The position numbers were made by a program, and so were the translations under genes. A stretch of 64,000 nucleotides of DNA, from assembly GCF_014636235.1 (NCBI RefSeq), contig NZ_BMDZ01000030.1:1-64000 (forward strand). The letters are read 5' to 3'. Numbering within the stretch: position 1 is the first letter of the stretch; each line of letters opens with the position of its first letter. Below, in pieces: positions 52,978-61,757 of the stretch. Below the pieces are notes generated by a model, which did no database searches, was not told where the DNA came from, and saw only the letters and a list, made by a program, of their open reading frames with translations. Origin of the DNA: Tistrella bauzanensis (GTDB lineage: Bacteria > Pseudomonadota > Alphaproteobacteria > Tistrellales > Tistrellaceae).

Positions 52978-54399
52978 TTATGCCCTGGGGCCGTCCAGCG
53001 CCTCCACCAGCCCGGCCACGTCCAGGATGAAGTGGTCGTCATGCCAGCGGCCGATGATCTGCAAGCCGATCGGCAGGTGATCGTCGGGGGTGGTGCCGCA
53101 GGGCATCGACAGGGCCGGATGGCCGGTCAGGTTCAGCGGGAAGGTATAAGGATACCAGGCGCCACGGATGGTGCCGGCGGGCTCGCCATCGATGGTCACG
53201 ATGCCGTTGGGATCCTGATCGACCGGCAGCGGCGGCGCGGTCAGGGTGGGCGAGATGATCACGTCGGCGCGTGACAGCTCGGCCTGGATGCGGGTGAAGA
53301 TGGCGGTGCGGGCGGCGGCGGCGGCCTGAAAGTCGATCGCCGAATGGGCCATCCCCTTTTCGATCGTCATCACCAGCGACGGGTCCATGCGGTCGCGGAA
53401 CCGGGCCAGATGCGGCCCGACGCGTGCCGCGAGCCCGCTTTGCAGCACCACCAGGAAATGTCGTTCCTCGGCGGCGAAATCGATCTCGATCTCGTGGATC
53501 TGGGCGCCCGCCTGGGCCATGCGGGTGATCACGGCATCGGTTGCCGCCAGAACCCGCGGGTCCACCCGTGTGCCGCAGCGCGGCAGATAGGCGACCTTGA
53601 GCCCTTCCAGAGTGGTGATCCGCCGCTCGGCCGGCAGGGCGCCCTGGCCCCAGGGATCGCGGGCATCCAGCCCGGATATGGCATCGAACAGCAGCCGGGT
53701 ATCAGCCACGTCGCGGGCCATCGGCCCGACGAAGGAATTGGCCGCGAACAGATCCGGCAGCGCCAGATGCGGAATGCGGCCCAGCGTCGCCTTCAGCCCC
53801 ACGATGCCGCAGCAGGCGGCCGGAATCCGGATCGAGCCGCCGCCATCGGTGCCAAGCGCGATCGGCCCCATGCCGGCGGCCACCGCCACGGCGGCACCGG
53901 AACTGGACGCGCCGCAGGTGACGGTGGGGTCGATCGGGTTCAGCGTCCGGCCGAAGATCGGCGCATCCGCCGCCTGCTTGTGGCCGAATTCCGGTGTGGT
54001 GGTCTTGCCGATCAGGATTGCACCGGCGGCGCGGGCGCGGGCCACGGCCACCGCATCCTCACCCGGCACATTGTCGGCAAAGATCGCCGATCCCATGGTG
54101 GTGCGCACGCCCCGGGTGGCGGTCAGATCCTTCACCGAATAGGGCACGCCCAGCAGCGGCGGCAGCGATGCCGGATCGTCGGACGCCATCACCAGCGCCT
54201 CGGCGGCGCGCGCCTCGGCCCGTGCCTCCCGGGCTGTGACGGTGATGAAGGCGTTCAGATCGGCCCGTGCCTCGATCCGCGCCAGCACCGCCTCGGTCAC
54301 CTCCACCGGCGACATCGCGCGGCTGCGGATGGCTGCGGCGAGGTCACGGGCGGTCATGGCGGTGAGGTCGGTGCCAGAAGACGTGTCGGTGCGGGGCAT
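52978..54399 (-). CDS. Amidase-signature hydrolase
   Basis: A 473-residue amidase-signature enzyme. The Ser-cisSer-Lys triad is visible: Lys in GVPYSVKDL, cis-Ser in CGASSSGAAVAVAAG and nucleophile Ser in GTDGGGSIRIPA. The usual GGSSGG is replaced by GASSSGA. It hydrolyses a C-N amide bond; the substrate is unknown. It is last in the minus-strand ABC-deacetylase-SDR-SDR-amidase series, 40 nt after the SDR, so it probably acts on the same imported compound. Confidence 0.9.
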   Translation of the reverse strand: MPRTDTSSGTDLTAMTARDLAAAIRSRAMSPVEVTEAVLARIEARADLNAFITVTAREARAEARAAEALVMASDDPASLPPLLGVPYSVKDLTATRGVRTTMGSAIFADNVPGEDAVAVARARAAGAILIGKTTTPEFGHKQAADAPIFGRTLNPIDPTVTCGASSSGAAVAVAAGMGPIALGTDGGGSIRIPAACCGIVGLKATLGRIPHLALPDLFAANSFVGPMARDVADTRLLFDAISGLDARDPWGQGALPAERRITTLEGLKVAYLPRCGTRVDPRVLAATDAVITRMAQAGAQIHEIEIDFAAEERHFLVVLQSGLAARVGPHLARFRDRMDPSLVMTIEKGMAHSAIDFQAAAAARTAIFTRIQAELSRADVIISPTLTAPPLPVDQDPNGIVTIDGEPAGTIRGAWYPYTFPLNLTGHPALSMPCGTTPDDHLPIGLQIIGRWHDDHFILDVAGLVEALDGPRA

Positions 54400-54439
54400 C
54401 TGCGGTTCCTGTCGTTACGGTGGCGACGTGCGGCGGCGA

Positions 54440-55186
54440 TCAGAGCATCCAGCGGCCGCCATCGATCAGCAGCGTCTGGCCGGTGACGTAGCGGGCGTCG
54501 TCGCTGGCGAGGAAGGCGACCACGCCGGCCACGTCGTCGGGCGTGCCGACATAGCCGGCCGGCGTCGCGGCCTTGATGCGCTCCACCACCTGGGGTGTAA
54601 GCCGATCATGGGCGCGGGTGGCGATGGCGCCCGGTGCCACGGCGTTGACGGTGATGCCATGGGCGGCGTTCTCGCGCGCCACGGCCCGGGTGAAGCCGAT
54701 CACGCCCATCTTGGCGGCGGCATAATCGGCAATGCCGGCATCGCCCGCGAGTGCGCCATCGCTCGACATGTTGACGATCCGGCCCTGGCCGCGCTCGCGC
54801 ATCGCCGGCAGGACCAGCCTGGTCATGCGCAGGGTGGTCATCAGGCTGATCTCCAGCACGAAGCGCCAGACGCCTTCTTCCGAGGCATGGAACGGGCCGG
54901 CACGCTCGCGCGCGCTCTGGCCAACATTGTTGAACAGCACGTCGACCGGCCCGAAGCGGTCGGTGGCCATGATATAGGCCCGGCCCAGCACGGCCGGATC
55001 GGTGCAGTCGCCGGCGACCGCCAACCCCCGGTCACCGGCGCCGGCGAACACCTGGGCCAGCCCCTCGCCATCCAGATCGACACCCACCACCCTGGCGCCT
55101 TCCGCCAGAAAGCGGCGCACGGTCGCGGCACCGATGCCGTTGGCGGCACCGGTGACGATCACCAGCCTGTCGGAAAACCGCTGCAT
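54440..55186 (-). CDS. SDR oxidoreductase of the catabolic operon (second)
   Basis: A 248-residue classical SDR with TGAANGIGAA, NNVG, Ser in VNMSSDGALAG and Tyr/Lys in DYAAAKMG. It ends in the typical TGQTLLIDGGRWML. Start 55186 (MQRFSDRLVIVTG). It lies 20 nt after the other SDR. Its NAD(P)-dependent alcohol substrate is unknown. Confidence 0.85.
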   Translation of the reverse strand: MQRFSDRLVIVTGAANGIGAATVRRFLAEGARVVGVDLDGEGLAQVFAGAGDRGLAVAGDCTDPAVLGRAYIMATDRFGPVDVLFNNVGQSARERAGPFHASEEGVWRFVLEISLMTTLRMTRLVLPAMRERGQGRIVNMSSDGALAGDAGIADYAAAKMGVIGFTRAVARENAAHGITVNAVAPGAIATRAHDRLTPQVVERIKAATPAGYVGTPDDVAGVVAFLASDDARYVTGQTLLIDGGRWML

Positions 55187-55206
55187 CGCCTTCAAGCCTT
55201 TCGCGA

Positions 55207-55947
55207 TCAGTGAAAGCTGCGGCCGCCATCGACGGCGAGCGCGATGCCGGTGACATAGCCGGCCTCGGGCCCCAGCAGCCACAGCACCGCGCCGGCGATC
55301 TCGTCGGGCGTGCCGATCCGGCCCAGGGCATAGCGGGCGCGGATACGCTCCAGCGCCGCCTGTGGATCGGGCCGGGGCTCCCAGGATGTGCGGAACAGTG
55401 GAGTGTCGATGGCGCCGGGGCAGATGCTGTTGACCCGGATGCCGTCGGCGGCCAGTTCCATGGCCAGCGACTTGCCCAGCATCACCAGGCCGGCCTTGGC
55501 CGCGCAATACGCCGCCCGGCCGGCGATCGGCATCAGGCCGGCGGCCGAGGACACGAACACCATGGCGCCTCCGCCGGCGGCACGCAGATGCGGCAGGCTC
55601 GCCCGCGCGGTTAGCATCGGTCCGGTCAGGTTCACGCCGATCGACCGCGCCCAGCCGGCATCGTCGATCCGGTCCAGCGGCTGTTCATGATCGATGCCGG
55701 CGGCACAGACCACGCCGTCGATGCCACCCATGGCGGCCGCCGCGGCATCGACCGCCGCCAGAACCGCGGCACTGTCGGCCACATCCGCCTGATGGCCGGT
55801 GACGCGGTCGAGGGCAAGGGCTGCCAGCGCCGCCGCGTCGCGATCAAGCACGGCGACATGCGCCCCGCGCGCGGCCAGCATGGCCGTGCAGGCAAGGCCG
55901 ATACCGCTGGCGCCGCCGGTCACCAGCACCCGGCGCCCGGTCATCAT
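55207..55947 (-). CDS. SDR oxidoreductase of the catabolic operon (first)
   Basis: A 246-residue classical SDR with TGGASGIGLA, Ser in VSSAAGLMP, Tyr/Lys in AYCAAKAG and a C-terminal TGIALAVDGGRSFH. It starts inside the end of the deacetylase gene (ATGA overlap), showing translational coupling. The NNAG position reads CAAG, a tolerated variant. Substrate unknown. Confidence 0.85.
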   Translation of the reverse strand: MMTGRRVLVTGGASGIGLACTAMLAARGAHVAVLDRDAAALAALALDRVTGHQADVADSAAVLAAVDAAAAAMGGIDGVVCAAGIDHEQPLDRIDDAGWARSIGVNLTGPMLTARASLPHLRAAGGGAMVFVSSAAGLMPIAGRAAYCAAKAGLVMLGKSLAMELAADGIRVNSICPGAIDTPLFRTSWEPRPDPQAALERIRARYALGRIGTPDEIAGAVLWLLGPEAGYVTGIALAVDGGRSFH

Positions 55948-56765
55948 GGCCGCGCGGCCTCCAGCCCCGGCCGCATGGCATCGACCAGCTCGTCACAGCG
56001 GCCGATCACGACGCGGCTATGCGCCAATGCATGCTTGATGATGCCGTCCAGAAGCGTCAGCCGCGATGGCTGACCGATCAATTGGGGGTGCATGCCCAGC
56101 ATCATCATCCGGCCCTCGGCATAAAGCGTGTCGAATTCCAGCGTCCAGGCCTCCAGCGCCGCCGATGGCGCCTGAAGCGTGCGGCCGGGCAGGACGATCG
56201 AATACTGGAAGAACGGCGCGTCATCCAGAACCCAGCGGAAGGGCAGCTCCACCAGCTTTGTGGGCCGGCCCTTGTGGCTGTGCAGATAGGGGCTGTCATC
56301 GTCGAAGAAGTTCGACGAATAGTCGAAGCCGTAATCGACCAGCAGATCCATGGTGATGGCGCTGAACTCGGCGGCGGGCGAGCGCCAGCCGCGCGGTGCC
56401 CGGCCGGTCATCCGCTTGATGATCTCGATGCCGCGTTCCATTTCCTCACGCTCCTGTTCAGGGCTGAGGTTGACGATCCAGGCATGGCTCCAGCTGTGAT
56501 GCGCGATTTCATGGCCGCGCTCCAGCAGCGCCTCCACCACTTGCGGGCGCTGTTCCATCACCAGCCCGGGCACGAAGAAGGTCGACTTGATGCCATAGCG
56601 GTCGAGCAGGTCGAGGATCCGCCAGATGCCGACCTTCCAGCCATAGGCGCCCTGCGACATCAGGATCGGCCGGTTGGCGTTGTTGGGATCGCGCGCCGTC
56701 CACATGGTCTCGGCGTCGAGGTCGAAGGTCAGGAACAGCGGAAAGCCATCGGGATGACAGGACAT
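55944..56765 (-). CDS. Polysaccharide-deacetylase-fold hydrolase (PuuE/PgdA-like)
   Basis: A 273-residue NodB-fold metal hydrolase. The metal site includes Asp in LTFDLDAETMW and the HEIAHHSWSH motif; the PuuE/HP0310 subgroup is suggested by STFFVPGLVMEQRPQVVEALLERGHEIA and by FMPH-like LGMHPQLIGQPSR. Members act on cyclic imides, allantoin or acetylated sugars. In an operon with an importer, an amidase and two dehydrogenases, a ring-opening or deacylating role is plausible (inference). Start 56765 (MSCHPDGFP). Confidence 0.85.
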   Translation of the reverse strand: MSCHPDGFPLFLTFDLDAETMWTARDPNNANRPILMSQGAYGWKVGIWRILDLLDRYGIKSTFFVPGLVMEQRPQVVEALLERGHEIAHHSWSHAWIVNLSPEQEREEMERGIEIIKRMTGRAPRGWRSPAAEFSAITMDLLVDYGFDYSSNFFDDDSPYLHSHKGRPTKLVELPFRWVLDDAPFFQYSIVLPGRTLQAPSAALEAWTLEFDTLYAEGRMMMLGMHPQLIGQPSRLTLLDGIIKHALAHSRVVIGRCDELVDAMRPGLEAARP

Positions 56766-56817
56766 GGGATCGGATTCCGTCAGGAAAGGGCCGGGCAACA
56801 CAGGATGATTCAGGCGA

Positions 56818-57603
56818 TCAGACGAAGCGGTGGAAACCGGTGCGGCGTTCCGCGATCAGCAGGATCAGGCCGGTGAGGATGATCATGATCGTCGAGATGG
56901 CGGCGACGCCGGGATCGACGCCGTGTTCGACCGACGAGAAGATCAGCACCGGCAGGGTCTGCTGGCCGGGGGCGAGCAGGAAGATCGTGACCGGCACGTT
57001 GTCGAGCGAGGTGACCAGCGCGAACAGCGCGCCCGCGACCAGACCGGGGCGGATCAGCGGCAGGGTCACCAGGCGGAAGGCCTCGAAACCGGTGGCGCCC
57101 AGCACCCGCGCCGCCTCTTCGAGCGACCGGTCGACACCGCCCAGGCTTGAAAGGGCGGCGCGCACGATATAGGGCACGGTGATCACGACATGGGCCGCGA
57201 TCAGCACGCCGGTGCCGCCATAGAGCCGGAGCAGGCTGACATATTGGAGCAGGGCGACGCCGATCACGACCGAGGGGAACACCAGCGGCGCCATCAGGAA
57301 CGAGGCGATCGCCTCCGATCCCGGCAGGGCGCGGGAATGGATCGCCCAGGCGGCGGCGACGCCTAGTACCAGCGACAGCGTGGTCGACGACACCGCCAGG
57401 ATCAGGCTGAGCCGGATCGCCTTCAGGTATTCAGGGTCGCTCAACACCTCGGCGAACCAGTGCAGGGTCAGGCCCTGCGGCGGGATGGTGAGATAAGACG
57501 TGGTGCTGACCGCGGCCAGCATGGTGACGATCACCGGCACCTGCAGGAAGATCACCACCAGAACCGCGATGATCGCCACGATCCGTCCGGGTGCCAGGGT
57601 CAT
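56818..57603 (-). CDS. ABC transporter permease (PotC-like), catabolic operon
   Basis: A 261-residue inner-membrane permease with about six helices and the EAA loop SLEEAARVLGATGFEAFRLVTLPLIRP. Its start overlaps the stop of the preceding permease by 4 nt. With the other permease it forms the channel of a polyamine-type importer. Confidence 0.9.
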   Translation of the reverse strand: MTLAPGRIVAIIAVLVVIFLQVPVIVTMLAAVSTTSYLTIPPQGLTLHWFAEVLSDPEYLKAIRLSLILAVSSTTLSLVLGVAAAWAIHSRALPGSEAIASFLMAPLVFPSVVIGVALLQYVSLLRLYGGTGVLIAAHVVITVPYIVRAALSSLGGVDRSLEEAARVLGATGFEAFRLVTLPLIRPGLVAGALFALVTSLDNVPVTIFLLAPGQQTLPVLIFSSVEHGVDPGVAAISTIMIILTGLILLIAERRTGFHRFV

Positions 57604-58454
57604 GCCATGCCTCCCCAGCGCTTCGCCAGCCGGCCCGACGCCCAGACGATGACCAGTGCGGCCAGCGTCAGCGCGAAGGCGAGGGCGGCACCGCCCGGCC
57701 AGTTCAGAAGCTGCATGTATTCGTCATAGATCACGGTTGCCAGCACCCGATAGGTGGCGCCGCCCAGCATGCGCGGTGTCACCAGGGCGCTGATGGTCAG
57801 CACGAAGACCAGGATCGATCCGGCGAGGATGCCGGACGCGGTCAGCGGCAGGGTGACCATGAAGAAGCTGCGGATGCGGCCGGCGCCGAGGGTCGAGGCG
57901 GCGGCCTCGACATCGCGCGGCACCGCCTGGATCGCCGCCACCAGCATCAGCACCATGAACGGCAGATAGATATGGACCAGACCGATGACCACGCCGGTCA
58001 TGTTGAACATCAGCTTCAGTGGCGTGTCGATCAGCCCCAGGTCGATCAACAGGTTGTTGAGCAGGCCGCGATTGGCCAGCAGCGCGATCCAGCCGAATGA
58101 CCGCACCACCAGGTTCAGCATCATCGGAAACACGACCAGCAGGATCAGCGGCACCCGCCAGCGTTCCGGGCCGCGCACGATCATCAGCGCCAGCGGATAG
58201 CCGATCGCCAGCGCGATCGCCGTCACCAGCAATCCCAGGCCGAAGGTCCGCCACACCACCTCGCGGTAGTAATCGTCCAGGATGATCTGGGCGTAATTGT
58301 CGATCGTCCACGAGCCCGGGGTGATGCCCATGCCCGGCAGATATTCGCGAAAACTGGTCGGCAGCATCAGGATGATCGGTGCCGCGAAACAGGCGATCAG
58401 CACCAGCGCCAGCGGCGAGATCAGAGCGGCACCGGTCCGGCGGCGGATGATCAT
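57600..58454 (-). CDS. ABC transporter permease (PotB-like), catabolic operon
   Basis: A 284-residue inner-membrane permease with about six helices. The EAA loop is DVEAAASTLGAGRIRSFFMVTLPLTASG. The start overlaps the ATPase gene stop and its own stop overlaps the next permease, so the three genes are translationally coupled. Confidence 0.9.
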   Translation of the reverse strand: MIIRRRTGAALISPLALVLIACFAAPIILMLPTSFREYLPGMGITPGSWTIDNYAQIILDDYYREVVWRTFGLGLLVTAIALAIGYPLALMIVRGPERWRVPLILLVVFPMMLNLVVRSFGWIALLANRGLLNNLLIDLGLIDTPLKLMFNMTGVVIGLVHIYLPFMVLMLVAAIQAVPRDVEAAASTLGAGRIRSFFMVTLPLTASGILAGSILVFVLTISALVTPRMLGGATYRVLATVIYDEYMQLLNWPGGAALAFALTLAALVIVWASGRLAKRWGGMA

Positions 58455-59551
58455 GGCGCCCCCTCCGTGGCGGTGGTGGCCGCCGGCATCACGAAGACCT
58501 GACCCGGATCGATCGACAGCACCACCGGCGCACCGGGGACAAGGCCGGCCTCAGGCCCGGCCGACGATGTCTCGGCGATGATTTCAACGTCGCCCGCCAG
58601 CCGCACCACATACTGCACCCGCGCGCCGGTGAACGACCGGAAGGCGACGATCCCCGGGATGTCGTCATCACCTTGCGGCGACGCGGAGGCCGGCCTGATC
58701 CGGATGGCTTCCTGACGGATGATGACCTCGGCCGCGGCGCCGACCGGGGCCTGCGGATGGGTGGCGCGCAGCGTCAGCGCTGGTCCGATCCGCACCCGGC
58801 CGGCTTCGCCGGTGGCGTCGACTTGGCCCGACAGGCGGTTGGGGCGGCCGATGAAGCTGGCGACGAAGCCGTTGGCCGGGCGGGCATAGATCGCCTCGGG
58901 CGCATCGAATTGCTGGATCACGCCATGGGCCAGCACACAGACCCGGTCCGACAGCGACAGCGCCTCGGACTGGTCATGGGTGACGAACAGGCTGGTGATG
59001 CCAAGCCGGCCCTGCAGCCGCTTCAGCTCGATCTGCATCTCGTCGCGGAGCTGGGCATCCAGATTGGACAGCGGTTCATCGAACAGCAGCATGCGCGGGC
59101 GCGGCGCCACGGCGCGGGCGATGGCCACCCGCTGCTGTTGACCGCCCGACATCTGGCGTGGATAGCGCCCGGCCAGATGATCCAGCCGCACCAGCGCCAG
59201 CACCTCTTTCACCCGGCCGGCCAGTTCGGCGCCGCGCACGCCCTGGCGCTTCATGCCGAAGGCCACGTTCTCGGCCACGGTCAGATGCGGAAACAGGGCA
59301 TAGGACTGAAACACCAGGCCGATCCGGCGCTTGTGCGGCGGCGCCCGGGTGATGTCTTCGTCGTCGGCCAGAATGCGGCCGCCGCTGGGCTCGATCAGCC
59401 CGGCCACCATGCGCAGGATGGTGGTCTTGCCGCAGCCCGACGGCCCCAGCAGCGAGACGAATTCGCCATCGGCAACGCTGATGGAGACGTCGCGCACCAC
59501 GTCGCTGTCGCCATAGCGCTTGTGGAGACGGTCGATGGTGAGCTTGGCCAT
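58451..59551 (-). CDS. ABC transporter ATPase (PotA-like), catabolic operon
   Basis: A 366-residue ATPase with Walker A LGPSGCGKTT, signature MSGGQQQR, Walker B MLLFDEPLSNLD and H-loop FVTHDQSEA, then a C-terminal TOBE domain. It belongs to the polyamine/iron/sulfate importer class. It overlaps the permease gene by 4 nt. A 221-nt gap with a hairpin separates it from the binding-protein gene upstream. Confidence 0.92.
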   Translation of the reverse strand: MAKLTIDRLHKRYGDSDVVRDVSISVADGEFVSLLGPSGCGKTTILRMVAGLIEPSGGRILADDEDITRAPPHKRRIGLVFQSYALFPHLTVAENVAFGMKRQGVRGAELAGRVKEVLALVRLDHLAGRYPRQMSGGQQQRVAIARAVAPRPRMLLFDEPLSNLDAQLRDEMQIELKRLQGRLGITSLFVTHDQSEALSLSDRVCVLAHGVIQQFDAPEAIYARPANGFVASFIGRPNRLSGQVDATGEAGRVRIGPALTLRATHPQAPVGAAAEVIIRQEAIRIRPASASPQGDDDIPGIVAFRSFTGARVQYVVRLAGDVEIIAETSSAGPEAGLVPGAPVVLSIDPGQVFVMPAATTATEGAP

Positions 59552-59632
59552 AATGCCCTATTCGAAGAGGGGAGGCGGGTCCGAAATGGGGAGGCGGGTG
59601 GCGGAGCGGCCGGGGGGAGGGACCGGCCGGTC

Positions 59633-59660
59633 ACGGGGATGCCGGGGGGCGCATCCCCGT
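59633..59660 (-). terminator. Intercistronic hairpin after the binding-protein gene
   Basis: Perfect 10-bp arms ACGGGGATGC (59633-59642) and GCATCCCCGT (59651-59660) enclose an 8-nt loop, 113 nt after the binding-protein stop. There is no U tract. Such hairpins often stabilise the binding-protein mRNA relative to the rest of an ABC operon. The remainder of the 59552-59772 gap is G-rich and noncoding. Confidence 0.5.
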
Positions 59661-59772
59661 CGTCTCCGCCACCGCCTGGAACCGCGGCTGCCGATACCCG
59701 CCCAGGGGGGAGGGAGGCGGGGGCGCCTGCGGTTCAAGCACAGCGATCACAGAACCGTGTCGCGGATGGCGG

Positions 59773-60843
59773 TCAGCGGGTCACTTCACGCTGCCAGCGC
59801 CGGGTCCAGTTGGGCAGGTTCTCGGCCACCGCCTGCGGGTCGGGGAACCACAGATTGTCGCGCGCCTCACCGGTCGGCACGATTGCCGCCACCTTGTCGG
59901 ACAGCTCGACCCTGGTATTCACCGGTCCGGCATATTTGCGTTCGGCGAAGCAGGCCTGACCTTCGGGTGACAGCACCACATCGATGAACTTATGCGCCAG
60001 ATCGGGATGGGGCGCGCCCTCGGGAACGCTGAGTGTCGGGCGGATGCCGACGGCGCCTTCCTTAGGGTAGGCCACAGCCACCTTCACGCCCTTGTCGGCG
60101 GCCGAGCCGACCCGGTCGGGATACCAGGGCGCCATGGCGATTTCGCCGCGTTCGAACAGCGACACGATCTGGTCGGCCTGGGTGTAGAAGGTCACCACCG
60201 ACGGCGCCAGCGCCTTGGCGGCGGCAATGCCCGGATCGACATTGTCGATCGTGCCGCCATGCATCTTGTTCAGCGCCAGCAGGAACTGCATGCCCGAGGT
60301 GCCGGTGATGTCGCCAAGCGCGATCTTGCCGGCCCATTTCGGATCGGCGAGGTCGCTCCACGATGTCGGCGGCTCGGGCATCATCTCGGGGTTGTAGGCA
60401 AGGGCCGTGGCGCCCAGCATGAACACCACGAAACGGCCGCCATCGGTCAAGGCGCCGGGGATCAGATCGGCGGCGTTGGACAGCTTTGCCGCGTCGATCG
60501 GGCTCAACAGCTTTTCATTGGCAAGCTGGGTCGCGAGCGAGTCGTCCATATAGGCGACGTCGAACTGGCTGCGGCCACCCATGGCGCGGATCGCCGCCGC
60601 ATGCTGCACCGACGAGCCGACCTTCATCGCCACTGTGGCGCCGGTCGCCTTCTCGAAGGCGGCGATATGGCAGGTCTTGGTGTCTTCGGCAAAGGATCCG
60701 CCGAAGGTGGCGATCACCAGTTCCTCGGCCGATGCCGCGGCCGGCATGGCGGCGGCCAGACAGGCCGCGACCGCGGCGGTTATGGCGGCATTGCGTGTGC
60801 GATGGCGGCGCTGTGTGGCGGCGGCGGACGGTTTGGTCACCAT
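59773..60843 (-). CDS. ABC transporter substrate-binding protein, catabolic operon
   Basis: A 356-residue periplasmic binding protein (PotD/Fe-type family) with a Sec signal peptide cleaved near AAASA-EE. Features such as LVIATFGGSFAEDTK, FDVAYMDDS and LAYNPEMMPEPPTSWSDLADPKW are typical. It heads the minus-strand catabolic operon and diverges from a MarR gene. The imported compound is unknown. Confidence 0.9.
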   Translation of the reverse strand: MVTKPSAAATQRRHRTRNAAITAAVAACLAAAMPAAASAEELVIATFGGSFAEDTKTCHIAAFEKATGATVAMKVGSSVQHAAAIRAMGGRSQFDVAYMDDSLATQLANEKLLSPIDAAKLSNAADLIPGALTDGGRFVVFMLGATALAYNPEMMPEPPTSWSDLADPKWAGKIALGDITGTSGMQFLLALNKMHGGTIDNVDPGIAAAKALAPSVVTFYTQADQIVSLFERGEIAMAPWYPDRVGSAADKGVKVAVAYPKEGAVGIRPTLSVPEGAPHPDLAHKFIDVVLSPEGQACFAERKYAGPVNTRVELSDKVAAIVPTGEARDNLWFPDPQAVAENLPNWTRRWQREVTR

Positions 60844-60962
60844 GGTCTCACTCTCCCGGCATGATCGGTGTCGGCCTGCATGAAGCAGCGTCTGCGGCGG
60901 GCGGATTACCCGGCCCCGGGCCGTCTGGCGGCCCTTTATGTCGCATCGACGCGTCCTGTCGA

Positions 60963-61005
60963 TTGAAAGCCTAGGTCTCTTTCAGTTATCTTTCAAGAAA
61001 GAAAC
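60963..61005. promoter_or_regulatory. AT-richer divergent control region with CTTTCA/TGAAAG motifs
   Basis: Within the 289-nt gap between the binding-protein and MarR genes, TTGAAAG (60963-60969) faces CTTTCA (60979-60984), and CTTTC-AA-GAAAG follows (60990-61001). The repeated CTTTCA units form inverted pairs, as expected for a MarR-type operator. The promoter elements themselves are not clear. Confidence 0.5.
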
Positions 61006-61132
61006 TTGTGAGGCATCTCCTGCCAAATGCCCGGTCGGCGGGGGTTTCATGGGCATGGATCGGCCATCGGGTGCGATGCATGCCTGTCGACCAGCAGACC
61101 GGCTGGGCTATGATCGGGATCGAGGATCACGG

Positions 61133-61738
61133 ATGAGCGCGGAGCAGACCCAACCGATGCAGACCAATCCGGCCACGCCGCTGGATGATGACGAGACCGC
61201 CGCCGCCCCCACACACACGGCCACGGCGCCTGAGCATTTCGATACCGTCGCGCGCGGCATGGCGCGCTGGGCGCGTGAGCGACCGGACATCGATGCCTCG
61301 GGCAAGGCCGTGGTCGGCCGGGTTCTCAGATTGCAGGGGGTGATCCTGAAAGCGGTGAACGCGACGCTGGCCACCCATGGGCTGAAATACCCGGCCTATG
61401 CGATCCTGGCGACGCTGCGTGTGGAAGGCGCGCCCTATCGGCTGTCGCCGTCGCAATTGCAGCAGACCATGCTGTTCTCGTCGGGCGGCATTTCCAACCT
61501 GCTGCTGCGGCTGGAAAAGGATGGGCTGATCCGCCGCACCTCGGACCGCAGCGACCGCCGCGGCGTGATCGTGGAGCTGACCGACAAGGGTGTGGCCCTG
61601 GCCGATGTCGCCATGGCCGACCACGCCAACACCGAACGCCACCTGATCCGCATGTTCAGCCAGGACGAACGCGCCCAGATGGCCGATATGCTGGCGCGCA
61701 TGCTGGTGGTGAACGCCGATGCGCCGGGTTATGTCTGA
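61133..61738 (+). CDS. MarR-family transcriptional regulator
   Basis: A 201-residue MarR regulator. Residues about 60-190 carry the winged helix (YRLSPSQLQQTMLFSSGGISNLLLRLEKDGLIRRTSDRSDRRGVIVELTDKG). It has an acidic, Thr-rich N-terminal extension of about 35 residues. GAGGA at 61122-61126 supports ATG 61133. Divergence from the binding-protein gene suggests it controls the catabolic operon in response to its substrate. Confidence 0.88.
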   Translation: MSAEQTQPMQTNPATPLDDDETAAAPTHTATAPEHFDTVARGMARWARERPDIDASGKAVVGRVLRLQGVILKAVNATLATHGLKYPAYAILATLRVEGAPYRLSPSQLQQTMLFSSGGISNLLLRLEKDGLIRRTSDRSDRRGVIVELTDKGVALADVAMADHANTERHLIRMFSQDERAQMADMLARMLVVNADAPGYV

Positions 61739-61757
61739 CTCTGTCCCCGCCGGCCCG

